Assembly: GCF_028476545.1 (NCBI RefSeq)
Contig: NW_026732380.1
Location: forward strand, 636,001 to 700,000
Length of the DNA stretch: 64,000 nucleotides
Direction: 5' to 3'
Source of the DNA: Physella acuta
Lineage: Eukaryota; Mollusca; Gastropoda; Physidae
Both the position numbers and the translations under genes were made by a program. The notes under the pieces were generated by a model that had not been told where the DNA came from, searched no databases, and saw only the letters and a list, made by a program, of their open reading frames with translations. Within the stretch, counting starts at the first letter, position 1. Each line of letters starts with the position of its first letter. Of this stretch, positions 12,775-27,200 are shown in pieces.

Positions 12775-15290
12775 TCAAACCCAGGAATCTGCTCCTCCTC
12801 CACTACCATCCATGTTGTGATGTATCCCTGTTGTAGAGCCTGTGTTCAACATTTGTGAATCATATGGATCATTCCGGCGCCGGTTTCCTTTGTTGACTTG
12901 TGCATATAGAGGTTCAGACTGGAGGGTTGCTGGTTCAGCCTGTGTCCATAAATAAATTTATCAGTGTTTCACTTTATGTGCATTGTGAGCAAATAATACA
13001 AGTTACTATTCATGTGTTATTCCTTTAAACCTTTGCCAATTGTTGGCTTATTAAATAATGAGGATTAATTACAGAGATGAAAACAAATCTTACAATATAA
13101 TTAGGAAATATATTTAGGCCCTACCTCCAGAAGTTAATTACAGATTTATTGTATTACAATAAACATATGTACAAAGCCATTAGATTTAAATGATTAGTTA
13201 TCTTGTAGTCAAATGAAATATAATTCATTACACTTTTTAATATTTATTTGCTATTTACTTTTTACACAACAGTAATTTTTACTTAAAAGTAAATTAAATA
13301 GGAAAATTATGACAATCCATTGTTAATAATGTATTTGTCTTATAAAAATAAATAAACCGGGAGTGATCTCCCCTAAACTTTCTCGAATATTCTTATATAA
13401 AATAACAGGGGATGGGAACTCGGGCTATAGACATGATTTTTAATCCATTTTAAATACTTAAAGTTTTAAAAATAGAATAAAATCTCGTAGACAAATTAAT
13501 TGCACACCAAGTGAACGCCAAATAAAAAAGCGCATAATGGTGCGCAATATTATTATAACTTTTAAAATTTACATTAGTTTTTTGAGAAATCGGAAGTAGC
13601 GTAAAGTACTACTTCCAGTCATCGGAAATGACTCAAAATTTAATAGAAGGTAGAGAATTAGATCTTTTACTTACATATGAAATTTCATTTATCTATCTGA
13701 AATAGTACTCAAGTTATAGGCTTTTGAAAAATTCAAAGTAGGAAAAGTACCACTTCCGGTTATCGGAAATCGCTCAAAAGTTGATACGGATCTACGATTT
13801 TGATTAAATACCTATATATGAAATTTCATCAACCTAGCTGTAACGGTACTCAAGTTATCGTGTTTACACACGGACAGACAGACACACAGACAAGATTGCA
13901 AAATTATGTTTTTCCGTATCAATGAGGTGTGAAACGTCGAGATTTGTAAAAATCTCGATTTTTTTTTTTTTTTGCACGATTACAAGACTTTCTCTATACT
14001 TCGTATATACGAGAAAGTAAAAAAGGGCTCTGTATATGGTGACTTATCCAATCTAGCAATCATATCCCTGTGTCAGGTGACACTGAGTATTGAGCATGGA
14101 CAGTCTCTTTATTTACACTAAGGAAGTCTACAGTAATTAACCTAATATGGGATCACCAGAAATGTTTATATCATGTATTCCCAAAAAAATAGTATTGTGA
14201 AATCTTACATTTTACCAAAAATAATTTTCTGTAGAATAAAAACACTTCTGTTTTTTTTTTAATTGGTGTATAACTTTACATTTGTGTGATTGCTATTTTA
14301 GAAAGTCAGAAATGTCATACTTTAAACAAAAATCTCTCATTTGTAGAGGAATTGTAACAAAAGAGGTGGGGGTAGTAAAGAAAATATTTTAAATCTTGTC
14401 ATTGAAAAGCTTATCGGTGTAACTTGTGCTATTTAAACAAAGTGCATTTTGTTCATCAGCACAGCCGTAGATCAAATTTCTTGACGCTCCCCATATTTTT
14501 CCATTTGGTTTTCAATAGAAAAACAATGTATCCACACAATTGAATACTTACAGGAGTAAGGTTTGGAAACAAAGGTACACCCCCAACAGGTGCTTTAGTT
14601 CTGTGTGGACGGGGCTCATCAAGAGGGGCATAGCCTGGACTAAGGTCATTAGCAGCCAGGTCAGTCATCTATTTAAAAAAAAAACAAGTTGTAGGCAACT
14701 TTGTTTTCAAATTTGAGATACTCTAAGAGTGAGATTATTATTTGATACATACCTGAACAGTTTCTCTTGGATAACCATGACTATCTGTAAAACAAATTAA
14801 TATTTACATTAAAGATAATGTTTCACAAGTTCTTCAAAGTTGAAATTTAAATATTACAAAGCTTATATTAAGTAAGTAGGACTACAATTTCTAATGTTCA
14901 TTGAAATATTAGAATAATTGTGGGTTAAGTTCTATAGAGACCATCATCTTTGAATTTGTAGATTTAAAAATTTCATAACAAAAAAATCACATCGAGTATT
15001 TATCAAACATTACAATAAAAATGTACAGCTGCTATAAACTGGAGACATGGTTAACAGAAACTATTTCTACAGAGCACGTACCTTTACTATCGTTGCGATT
15101 AACCTGCCTAAAGCTTTCCATTTCTCCTGGCTCATTATAGAACCCACGCTGCTGCTGAGCTCGCGCAGGTGTGAGGGTGTTGTCGTCATAGCCTTGTCCA
15201 GATACAGGCCGACTTAGTGTGTTATATGGTGTTGTATGATTACTAGAGACAGGTGTCCTGGACATGTCATTAGATCTAGAGTTGTCAAGT
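12775..15290 (-). CDS. CTNND2: Delta-catenin exons 18-21: C-terminal tail with PDZ ligand
   Basis: The tail (residues about 1,028-1,201) is Ser/Thr/Pro/Asn-rich and unstructured. Exon 19 is a 32-nt microexon (14,753-14,784) encoding [11 protein letters not shown] with the flanking base; phases 1 and 0 on its sides mean skipping it would shift the frame. Exon 21 ends GGGADSWV then TGA. DSWV is the class I PDZ-binding motif of vertebrate delta-catenin and ARVCF, which supports binding to PDZ scaffolds at junctions or synapses. Confidence 0.9.
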
Positions 15291-18200
15291 CTACAGATGG
15301 AAAAAAACAAATATGACAAAATTAAAAAACTTTCCAACCAATTTTGTTAAGAAAAAAACATCTAGAATTTTAAAAGCTTACCTTGGTTTGGCTTTAGACA
15401 TTGTGAAATCTGTTTGGACATATTTTAATTTTGTATATTCAGCATGTAAAGCCTTGTAACTCCATAATGTCTTAAGAAGCTGAAAGTGAAAAATCAATCA
15501 GTTATTTCAGAGAGAATCTTATAAATGGGAAAATATTATTTGTAATTTTTTTAACTAAGATCATCTGTACATTCTCTATACCTGTAAAGGGAAACAGAAT
15601 TATAAAGCTGACAACACAAACAACACTAATGTAACAGTTTAATTTGTGTTCAGACGAATAACAGTTTCAAAATGTCCATGTTAAGTCAAAAGTTTTTAAA
15701 ATTGTGTAAATGCTCACAGTTTGAGTAAATTTGAGTGTCCTAGCAAGGTATCTCCCTTCTGATGTGTTAATATGCATTAAACGATGAAGACCTTCTTCTT
15801 GAACCAAAGCTCTGTTGATTTAAAAAAAGGCACAAAGTTAGTTGACATGCGTGAATTAAAAGTTGACCTTTATCAGGATTATTTAATGGTAATCTTATAA
15901 TTCAGATCAGAATCTTGTTCTAGCTTTGAACATACTAGATGTCAACCTACAGAGCAATAATTTTGAACATACTAGCTCTAGATGTCAACTTACAAAGTGG
16001 TAACTTTGTACAAACTAGATGTCAACTTACAAAGCACTAAGCTTGAACATAATAAATGTCAACTTACAAAGCAAAGTCCTGGTTGTCTTTAACAACCTCA
16101 TATAATGTAGCTACTACGGCACATATTGTATCATCAGGCATGTTACTGCGGTTGTCCCTTGGAAGTCTGCTAACAAGTTGTCTGATGGCATATTTTCCTA
16201 GTAACAGTAAAAACAATAAATTAAAGATAGCACACAAATAATTTCCTTCAGCTGATCAATACAATAAGTGTTGCTTACCAACTAGTTCTTTATTTTTCTC
16301 ATCAATGGCTAAGTTCCTCAGTGCTGTAGCTGTTGCACAAACAACCCTGTCGCTTTCAGCTGAGAGCAAGTCAACAAGTAGTGGCAATCCCTTTTCTTTT
16401 CGCACCATTGCTCTGCTTTCAACAGCAGGCTGGGTATGAGATCATTAAACTAAGTTTCACAAAAATGATTTGATGGAAAGGCACAAACCAAGTATGATTA
16501 TTCAATGAAATTGGTTTCAAGATTGTAGGCTTACTTAAAATTATTAAAATGTCTGGAAAATAAAAACTTCTCATATACACCTTCAGATACCTAAGCTAAT
16601 TGAACTATTTATATACATATACTAGGCATGCTGCCCAGCTTCGCTTAGGCTTTCGAAAACATTGAGAATTTGAATGCTTATTTAATTCGCCCGAAGGTCG
16701 GTCTACGACCTCAAGAGTTATGAAGAGGTTCCTCCGTGGACATTTTTTTTCGATTTATAGCTCATATAAGGTACCGGTCAGTCGAGGTCAGTTTAGACCC
16801 CCACATCGTAGACTTTTCGGCCAACCGGCCCCCGTGTTCTGTCGCACCAAGGCAAGATAATGCCAAATTTGAAGCGCCTGCGGCGCCGGGAAGTGCCCTA
16901 TCGGACACCCGACAATCTAGATCTAGATCTAGATCTAGATTCCTAAAAGAATTTTTTTTTTAAGTTTAGCCCGAGCATAATAAAAAAGAGTACATTAACC
17001 AAGTTGACTTGCTGTGTCTCGAACCCGCACCACCTGCGTGGTTTAATGTACACTAACATCTCCGCTATTTAGGCACCTTATAAAATACGGAGAATGAAAC
17101 ACGTATTTTAAAATCTTAACTTACGCGAATATGCCTATTCTTTCAAATTAATTTTTTATCCCAAATTAGCCAGTTCCAAACAAAGATTTTGTATAAAATA
17201 AATAAGTCTTGAAATAGTTTAGTCCTAATATAGAAATTTATTTTTGGAATTGATTTTAGAAAAGTTAGAGTCTAAATCTAGATCTAAGCGTCTACGTCTA
17301 GATCTAGTTATTGCGTAGATTTAGATTTAGATTTAGTCTAGATCTAGAATCTCTAGATCTAGAATCCAAATAAATAAAATAAATTTTATGAGTTTAGGCC
17401 GGAAAAATTGTATTGTATACATTTCATAGTGTACGTAGATCTAAATCAAATTTGAATGAAATAGTTCATTTCTTTTCATTCAAAACACAGCAGATGACGT
17501 CATTAGTTAATGTATAAGCAATAGCGACGTCACAGTTTTATGCGTTCTTTTTCACATGTATTAATACTTTTCCGGTTGCATAAATAATACTGTTTCTCTA
17601 CATTCGAATACGCCTTTAATTTTTATTTTTCTTCTTTAAGTAAAATTGTGGTTATACATTTAAAACATCTAACATATTATTTTCAACAAAAGTCCGTAAA
17701 AAGTTCTCCATATATCGCTGCCGATTCTGACGTGATGTCCGGCGAAAATTTTTTGCGGACAGAGAAAGAGAGAGAGAGAGAGATGTGCGAACGTGGGGAT
17801 TTATATATTAGGATGTCTAAATTTATACAGTGGGGTACTTTTTTAGTACCCATAAATTGATAGAATATTCGCAACTTATTACTCGCAAGGTTATTAGAAC
17901 TGAAAGGGCTTTCATAAAAATTATCAATCAAATATTATATTAAATTACTTTTGCAATTAATTTTACAATTACAATACAATACAAAACTTAATTTATAACA
18001 CAATATCCATTTAAAACAATGCTATACTTTATGATTTTTGTTTTTTCTTAAAAAGAGTATACAAAATATTAAAAAATTGTTACATTAAAAAGTTACCTCC
18101 CCTGCTCATAGACCAATTGACCAAATTTCGTATAATGAGAATTTCACTCGCAGTCATTTTTAGCCCTCTTCGAGGGCTTTAATGCTGACCAACAGGTTTT

Positions 18201-21200
18201 CCATACGGCCCATCTATCAATAGAAGTGTATGCAAAAAATTAGCCAGTTATACAAAGAGTAAGTACCCTAAAATTTGCGTAGAAATTACCCAGTTTTCCC
18301 CATAAAATACAAAGATTATATAGGGAAATACAACTGGTCAGTTTTGACCCCTTTACGAAGTTTTCCCAGATATGCCGAGTTTTTTGTGACACCCCAAGGC
18401 GATCTCCTACCACCTCACAAAATATCAAAGGGGGTCGTCGGAGGAAATTTTTTTTCGTAATAGAGCTCATATAAAGAGAATTTCACTCGCGGTCACGTTG
18501 TAGCCCTCGTCGAGGGCTTTGAGTCAAACCGACAGTTTTCCCTAAAGGTCAAGCCATTGACCTAGGAGCATGCAAAAAATTAGCCAGATATACTGAGCTT
18601 AAGTACCCTAAAGTCTGCGTTGAAATGACCCTCTGTTTTTCCCATAAAATACAAAGATTATATAGGGAAATACAACTGGTCAGTTTTGACCCCTTTACGA
18701 AGTTTTCCCAGATATGCCGAGTTTTTTGTGACACCCCTAGGTGTTCTTCTACCACCTCACAAAATATCAAGGGGGGTCGTCGGAGGAAATTTTTTTTCGT
18801 AATAGAGCTCATATAAAGAGAATTTCACTCGCGGTCACTTTTTAGCCCTCGTCGAGGGTTTTGAGTGTAACCGACAGTTTTCCCTAAAGGTCAAGCCATT
18901 GACCTAGGAGCATGCAAAAAATTAGCCAGATATACTGAGCTTAAGTACCCTTAAGTCTGCGTTGAAATAACCCTCTGTTTTTCCCATAAAATACAAAGAT
19001 TATATAGGGAAATACAACTGGTCAGTTTTGACCGCTTTACGAAGTTTTCCCAGATATGCCGAGTTTTTTGTGACACCCCTAGGTGTTCTTCTACCACCTC
19101 ACAAAATATCAAGGGGGGTCGTCGGAGGAAATTTTTTTTCGTAATAGAGCTCATATAAAGAGAATTTCACTCGCGGTCACTTTTTAGCCCTCGTCGAGGG
19201 CTTTGAGTGTAACCGACAGTTTTCCCTAAAGGTCAAGCCATTGACCTAGAAGCATGCAAAAAATTAGCCAGATATACTGAGCTTAAGTACCTTAAAGTCT
19301 GCGTTGAAATGACCCTCTGTTTTTCCCATAAAATACAAAGATTATATAGGGAAATACAACTGGTCAGTTTTGACCGCTTTACGAAGTTTTCCCAGATATG
19401 CCGAGTTTTTTGTGACACCCCTAGGTGTTCTTCTACCACCTCACAAAATATCAAGGGGGGTCGTCGGAGGAAATTTTTTTTCGTAATAGAGCTCATATAA
19501 AGAGAATTTCACTCGCGGTCACTTTTTAGCCCTCGTCGAGGGTTTTGAGTGTAACCGACAGTTTTCCCTAAAGGTCAAGCCATTGACCTAGGAGCATGCA
19601 AAAAATTAGCCAGATATACTGAGCTTAAGTACCCTAAAGTCTGCGTTGAAATGACCCTCTGTTTTTCCCATAAAATACAAAGATTATATAGGGAAATACA
19701 ACTGGTAAGTTTTGACCGCTTTACGAAGTTTTCCCAGATATGCCGAGTTTTTTGTGACACCCCTAGTTGTTCTTCTACCACCTCACAAAATATCAAGGGG
19801 GGTCGTCGGTGGAAATTTTTTTTCGTAATAGAGCTCATATAAAGAGAATTTCACTCGCGGTCACTTTTTAGCCCTCGTCGAGGGCTTTGAGTGTAACCGA
19901 CAGTTTTCCCTAAAGGTCAAGCCATTGACCTAGGAGCATGCAAAAAATTAGCCAGATATACTGAGCTTAAGTACCCTAAAGTCTGCGTTGAAATGACCCT
20001 CTGTTTTTCCCATAAAATACAAAGATTATATAGGGAAAGACAACTGGTCAGTTTTGACCGCTTTACGAAGTTTTCCCAGATATGCCGAGTTTTTTATGAC
20101 ACCCCTAGGTGTTCTTCTACCACCTCACAAAATATCAAGGGGGGTCGTCGGAGGAAATTTTTTTTCGTAATAGAGCTCATATAAAGAGAATTTCACTCGC
20201 GGTCACTTTTTAGCCCTCGTCGAGGGCTTTGAGTGTAACCGACAGTTTTCCCTAAAGGTCAAGCCATTGACCTAGGAGCATGCAAAAAATTAGCCAGATA
20301 TACTGAGCTTAAGTACCCTAAAGTCTGCGTTGAAATGACCCTCTGTTTTTCCCATAAAATACAAAGATTATATAGGGAAATACAACTGGTCAGTTTTGAC
20401 CGCTTTACGAAGTTTTCCCAGATATGCCGAGTTTTTTGTGACACCCCTAGGTGTTCTTCTACCACCTCACAAAATATCAAGGGGGGTCGTCGGAGGAAAT
20501 TTTTTTTCGTAATAGAGCTCATATAAAGAGAATTTCACTCGCGGTCACTTTTTAGCCCTCGTCGAGGGCTTTGAGTGTAACCGACAGTTTTCCCTAAAGG
20601 TCAAGCCATTGACATAGGAGCATGCAAAAAATTAGCCAGATATACTGAGCTTAAGTACCCTAAAGTCTGCGTTGAAATAACCCTCTGTTTTTCCCATAAA
20701 ATACAAAGATTATATAGGGAAATACAACTGGTCAGTTTTGACCGCTTTACGAAGTTTTCCCAGATATGCCGAGTTTTTTGTGACACCCCTAGGTGTTCTT
20801 CTACCACCTCACAAAATATCAAGGGGGGTCGTCGGAGGAAATTTTTTTTCGTAATAGAGCTCATATAAAGAGAATTTCACTCGCGGTCACTTTTTAGCCC
20901 TCGTCGAGGGCTTTGAGTGTAACCGACAGTTTTCCCTAAAGGTCAAGCCATTGACCTAGAAGCATGCAAAAAATTAGCCAGATATACTGAGCTTAAGTAC
21001 CTTAAAGTCTGCGTTGAAATGACCCTCTGTTTTTCCCATAAAATACAAAGATTATATAAGGAAATACAACTGGTCAGTTTTGACCGCTTTACGAAGTTTT
21101 CCCAGATATGCCGAGTTTTTTGTGACACCCCTAGGTGTTCTTCTACCACCTCACAAAATATCAAGGGGGGTCGTCGGAGGAAATTTTTTTTCGTAATAGA

Positions 21201-24200
21201 GCTCATATAAAGAGAATTTCACTCGCGGTCACTTTTTAGCCCTCGTCGAGGGTTTTGAGTGTAACCGACAGTTTTCCCTAAAGGTCAAGCCATTGACCTA
21301 GGAGCATGCAAAAAATTAGCCAGATATACTGAGCTTAAGTACCCTAAAGTCTGCGTTGAAATGACCCTCTGTTTTTCCCATAAAATACAAAGATTATATA
21401 GGGAAATACAACTGGTCAGTTTTGACCGCTTTACGAAGTTTTCCCAGATATGCCGAGTTTTTTGTGACACCCCTAGTTGTTCTTCTACCACCTCACAAAA
21501 TATCAAGGGGGGTCGTCGGAGGAAATTTTTTTTCGTAATAGAGCTCATATAAAGAGAATTTCACTCGCGGTCACTTTTTAGCCCTCGTCGAGGGCTTTGA
21601 GTGTAACCGACAGTTTTCCCTAAAGGTCAAGCCATTGACCTAGGAGCATGCAAAAAATTAGCCAGATATACTGAGCTTAAGTACCCTAAAGTCTGCGTTG
21701 AAAAGACCCTCTGTTTTTCCCATAAAATACAAAGATTATATAGGGAAATACAACTGGTCAGTTTTGACCGCTTTACGAAGTTTTCCCAGATATGCCGAGT
21801 TTTTTGTGACACCCCTAGGTGTTCTTCTACCACCTCACAAAATATCAAGGGGGGTCGTCGGAGGAAATTTTTTTTCGTAATAGAGCTCATATAAAGAGAA
21901 TTTCACTCGCGGTCACTTTTTAGCCCTCGTCGAGGGCTTTGAGTGTAACCGACAGTTTTCCCTAAAGGTCAAGCCATTGACCTAGGAGCATGCAAAAAAT
22001 TAGCCAGATATACTGAGCTTAAGTACCCTAAAGTCTGCGTTGAAATGACCCTCTGTTTTTCCCATAAAATACAAAGATTATATAGGGAAATACAACTGGT
22101 CAGTTTTGACCGCTTTACGAAGTTTTCCCAGATATGCCGAGTTTTTTGTGACACCCCTAGGTGTTCTCCTACCACCTCACAAAATATCAAGGGGGGTCGT
22201 CGGAGGAAATTTTTTTTCGTAATAGAGCTCATATAAAGAGAATTTCACTCGCGGTCACTTTTTAGCCCTCGTCGAGGGCTTTGAGTAAGACCGACAGGTC
22301 TGCCCTACGGTCAAGCCATTTACCTATAAACATGCCAAAAATTAGCCAGATGTAAACAGGGTAAGTGCCCTAAAATCCGTTTTGAAATGACCCTCTGTTT
22401 TTCCCATAAAATACAAAGATTATATAGGGAAATACGACTGGTCAGTTTTGACCCATTTCCCGATTTTTCCCGGACATGGCGAGTTTTTTGTGACACCCCA
22501 AGGTGTTCTCCTACCACCTCACAAAATTTCAAGGGGGGTCGTCGGAGGAAATTTTTTTTCGTAATATAGCCCATATAAGGCGCCGGTCAGTCGAGGTCAG
22601 TTTTGACCCCTTCTCCGTAGACTTTTCGGCCAACCGTCACCGGCCTTCGTGTTCTATTGCCCGAAGGCACCATCGTGCCAAATTTGACGCGCCTGCGGCG
22701 CCGGGAAGTGCCCTATCGGGCACTTGACCACTTTGCTTTATATATATAGATATATATAAAAATATACATATATCATTTTTTGTACTGAGGGTAATGTAAG
22801 CCAAACAATAATTTGATAATTTTATCCCTCATAAATTGTGATAGTGACCTACCTGCCAATCACATGCTGTAAGATTTTGTATAGCTCCTGCTGCCGCCTC
22901 CATAGTGATAGGATTAGTACAACGTTTTAAAACAGTAGAGTATAATGTGTGAATCTCTGATCCCCAAAGAGAGCGGTATTGGACTGAAGCTGCTGGTAAC
23001 TGAGGTGGGGCACTATGGAGGAGAAAGAAAGTGTCCTAAATTTTTAAATTACAGCCCAACATTTATTTTAATAGCATTGAAAAATCATTTCAAGCAACAA
23101 TTTTAGTTTCAAACTCAAAGTACTTTAATTTAAAATTAAATCACAATTATTTTAATTAAAATAGGAAATCTTGAACATCACACCAAACCATTAAAGATTT
23201 TTAGAAAGAATTATAACCAAGATTTATAATACAATACAGATTTCTTTTATTAAATGATTAAATAAACAGAAGGTAAAACTCCAGGTAATAAAAAAAACTT
23301 CCCAGCTTCCCATGACAGATGTAGTTCATCTGAAAAATTTGGACGCTGGAGCACAATAATCAGTCACACTAGATCTTCCTCAGAACTCAATGTAAAAGTG
23401 TACAAGTAATAGACCAAACAAACTTGACTATTGCCACCCAAACAGAGTAAGCCTACTTTCATTGCTGAGAAATTTCCTGACAAAAAATGTGCTGAAAATA
23501 CACACCTGCTTGGCTGGTTACTGGTCTTGCCCCCTTGTGCAGCTTTGGCTTTTGTAGATTTGTTTCCAAAACATCCTGCATTGCTGTCTGTCAAAGAGTT
23601 GTATGTATGCCATTATCATGTACTCCACAGAAAATATGAAACTTAGTAAAAACTAGTATCTTCCAGTAATATTTTGTTGATAACCATGGAAGAAGTGATT
23701 TTAAACTACATAGAATACTAAAGTAAGTTTACAAATTGAACTTCAACATGTATATAGTATTGTGAATGTATCTAATCAGCTATTTAAAGTCACAAAATGG
23801 TCAGTTGTGTCTGTTAGGTGGTGTATAGTTGTTGAGTATATGTTAGTGGATGAAGTCTAGGTGTACAACAAAGTCAACAAGGACTAGAGTGTGATTAACA
23901 AGTTGATCATTCATTAACTGTAATGTAGAACGTGTATAAAATGAAGTAGATATTTTAAATTATCAAAAAACGTACAAGTATCCAGTAAGTAAATATTTAG
24001 GAATTATTTTTGAGCATTACCTTTCCCAGATTTTCCTTTCCCTTGATTCTGCTGCCTGGGTAAAGTTCTGTTCTTAAAGAAATCTGGATCCACAACTTCT
24101 TGAATTCGGTAAGACAAATTGCGTAAAATGCAGACAGTGTTTTCCACCACCTTGTTATCAATGTCATTAGTGGACATATTGTCAGCTGCCATTTTTAAAA

Positions 24201-27200
24201 TGTTTATCAATGCATTGACCAGACCTTCACACTCTCTCAATCTTTTTCTTGCATTCAATCCAGCTGAACTAACATTTCTGCAAATATAACAAGTTGATTT
24301 TACCACCAAGGTCTAAGAAACCAAAATTAAGTTTAAAAACTAATTCAAAATCCACATAAAAAAATGTGAGATGGACACACCTTAAAATTCCTGTGGTATT
24401 TCTACAAACAGTTGTCCAGGGAAGCTCATTAGGTGACGGGTTGATTGGACTTCTGCTGGAACATTTTAGGATGACTGAGTTGACCAGCACAGCCAAGCCA
24501 TCATCAATTATTGATTGCTTCAGGTCCTTCCAAATTTTCAATCAGAAAAAATAATTATGCATTATTTACATATAGTCAACATGTTTTAATAAAGAAACTG
24601 GGTACAGCTACAGTTTAAAAAATACACAATTAACAGCTTTTAAAATGTTTGACATACATCACATGATGAAAGGTTCCATAACACTCCAGTAACAGATTCT
24701 TTTACATCCTCTTGGTCTGTCTTTCTCAACAATCTGATTAATTCTGGAATGCCGTTTTCATTTTTGATTGCTCTCTGTAGCAACAGGAAAATTAAAAATA
24801 TATATATATAGCACTTGAGATTGTCAAGAAATACAATTTTACAGCCAGATAGTTTTAATACATTACTATTCACAACAATTCTAATGAGCCCTTTTTGAAT
24901 AATTAAAAACATTACTGAGATAACTTTAGCCTGTATACAGTGTATAACAAATAACTGAGGTACTAAACAAACCTTGTTATCATTGTTGTTTTTGCCATAA
25001 GAAAGATTTTGCAAGGCACCACAAGCATTCTTATGTACTTCTACCAGGTCATGGCTCAAGAGTCGAATTAAAGGTCGGATACCTCCAATACTCCTGGGAA
25101 TGTTAAAGGGGTAGTTTTAATGCCCTACTCAAAAGTGGTAAAAGAAATATAGTAATATAAACCTTTTGTTATCAAAGAATATTTTAACGCCAGTTAAGTG
25201 AATAGAAATGTTGGAGTTGGAGAGCAAAAACTTTAAGCTATTTTAAGGTTTTCATATTTTAAGCTTGTCATAAGCCTCACTAATAGTAAAAGTAATGAAA
25301 TGAGAGCTGCGCATGTCTCAGAAAATTTTTGTTTCATTTATTAAATTAATCCTTAGGAAAAAAAAACTTTTCCTTTTTTGATTAAAAAGGTTTCCAACAT
25401 TTTTCTAAAAGGGCAAGAGAATTTTTTTGTATTCATTTTTGGCGTGCAAATTTCTCAAGTGGAACACTGGATATCTATAAAAATATGATCTCTGATTCAA
25501 GGGTAATTACCTGGTTTTTGCTTTCATTGCATCATCCATATACACCAGATGCTGCAAATGTGCTGCAGCACTAGCTTTGGTGCTGTCATCAGGTGAACTA
25601 AGAAAGTCTATCACTTCCTGTAGATCTGGTTGGCGCATTGAGTGAGCTGGAGCATTTTACAATATTTATTAGGTTAATAATGAAAACAGATTTAGAAAAA
25701 CAAACATTTTATGTTGTTTTTTTCATTTACAATGTACAGAGTTCAAAAATAATTTTCCAACAGCAATACAAACATTACTTCACTCTTACTGAACACTTTC
25801 TAATTGTATTGCTGAAACTTAGTTGCACTGTATTTTAATGTTGTTGAATATGAAAACCTTAATAAAATGATAAATGTACTTACAAAGGCCTCTGCCATCT
25901 ATAGATGGTGTATGATGCCCTTCAGGAGGGGCTCCAAGAGTGAGTCGCTCCATCCGTCTAACTGTGCTTGCTTCACTTAAGTATGGATCCTCTGGTGGGT
26001 AATCTAAACATTCAGGAGTAGTTTGTTGACAAAGTTATCCATTGCTAGACATTCTATACTGAAATTATTCTAAACAAAATTTTTGGTGGAAAAATGTTTT
26101 CTGACAAATTTACATTTGAGTTTTTGTAAATCATGCTAGAGACCCTGTATGCAACAAATAAAGGGAGTTATTACCATTATATCCAAGAACATTCTGTGAA
26201 TATGGATCTGGCCCATCTCTTTCATCATAAGACAAATCATGGTCATCACGTACTGGTCCTCTTACATCATATGGGACAGGTTCTGGACCTGTTAATAACA
26301 TCAACTTCTTTTTAACGCTTTTAAAAATACCTTAAATAAATTATTTACAATTAAATTAATTACATGTAACTATTGTAATGTTCTACATCAAACAAATGAT
26401 CGTGTTAACTTAAAAAAACACAAGCATTACAAGAGTGATAAAACTAATTTAATTATAATATAAGGAGTAGCAATCGGAAATAAGTTGATCAATTATTTTA
26501 ATTTTCAAAAATATTTAATAAAAAATGTTTGTACAGAATGTTAGATCAAACTATATTTTTGTCTGTTAGATTTGTATTTAACTATAGTAAATAACCATAA
26601 TAAATTTTAGTAGGCACATAATAACAGCAAACTGTTTTTAACGCATATCTATAATAAACAAATATAATACATTATATATCACGCAGTACCATAGTTAGTC
26701 AAAACTTATAATTTTATAAGTTCAGGTCACTATTAAAACAACACAAAAGCAGTTAATTATTTAGCTTAATGTGAAACAGTCAAGTGACTTCTCGATTCCA
26801 ACCTTACACATAAAAGTTTATGTAAGAAATTATTTTATTCATCTGAGACACAAAAATAATCAAAATTGATCACTGATCCATGCAATTCTTTTCAGATGGT
26901 AAATAATCATTTGAGTTGATTATTAATGAAGTTTAAAAATTTCTTAGACTACACAGTAGTTAGTTGTTCACTGAGGCATGTCACAGGCAATGAGTAACAC
27001 TTACATATCCTTGTGTTATTCATCCAACATGCTGAGTTAGCAGACACCTAGAAGAGAAAAGACAACATATTACCGTAAAAATATGAACAGTAAAGATCAC
27101 TACCTCCAGCTGGGGATTGACCACGATAGTATGGGTCTTCCTGAAGAATATGTTTTGCTTCTCTGCTGTTCTGTTCTTGGAATGGATCATCAGCAAAAGG

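Noticed and set aside
18240-22574. Repeated 87-codon (-) and 63-codon (+) open frames
   Set aside because: They are by-products of the 342-bp satellite. Overlapping frames on both strands are equally conserved, and no start context or family resemblance supports them.
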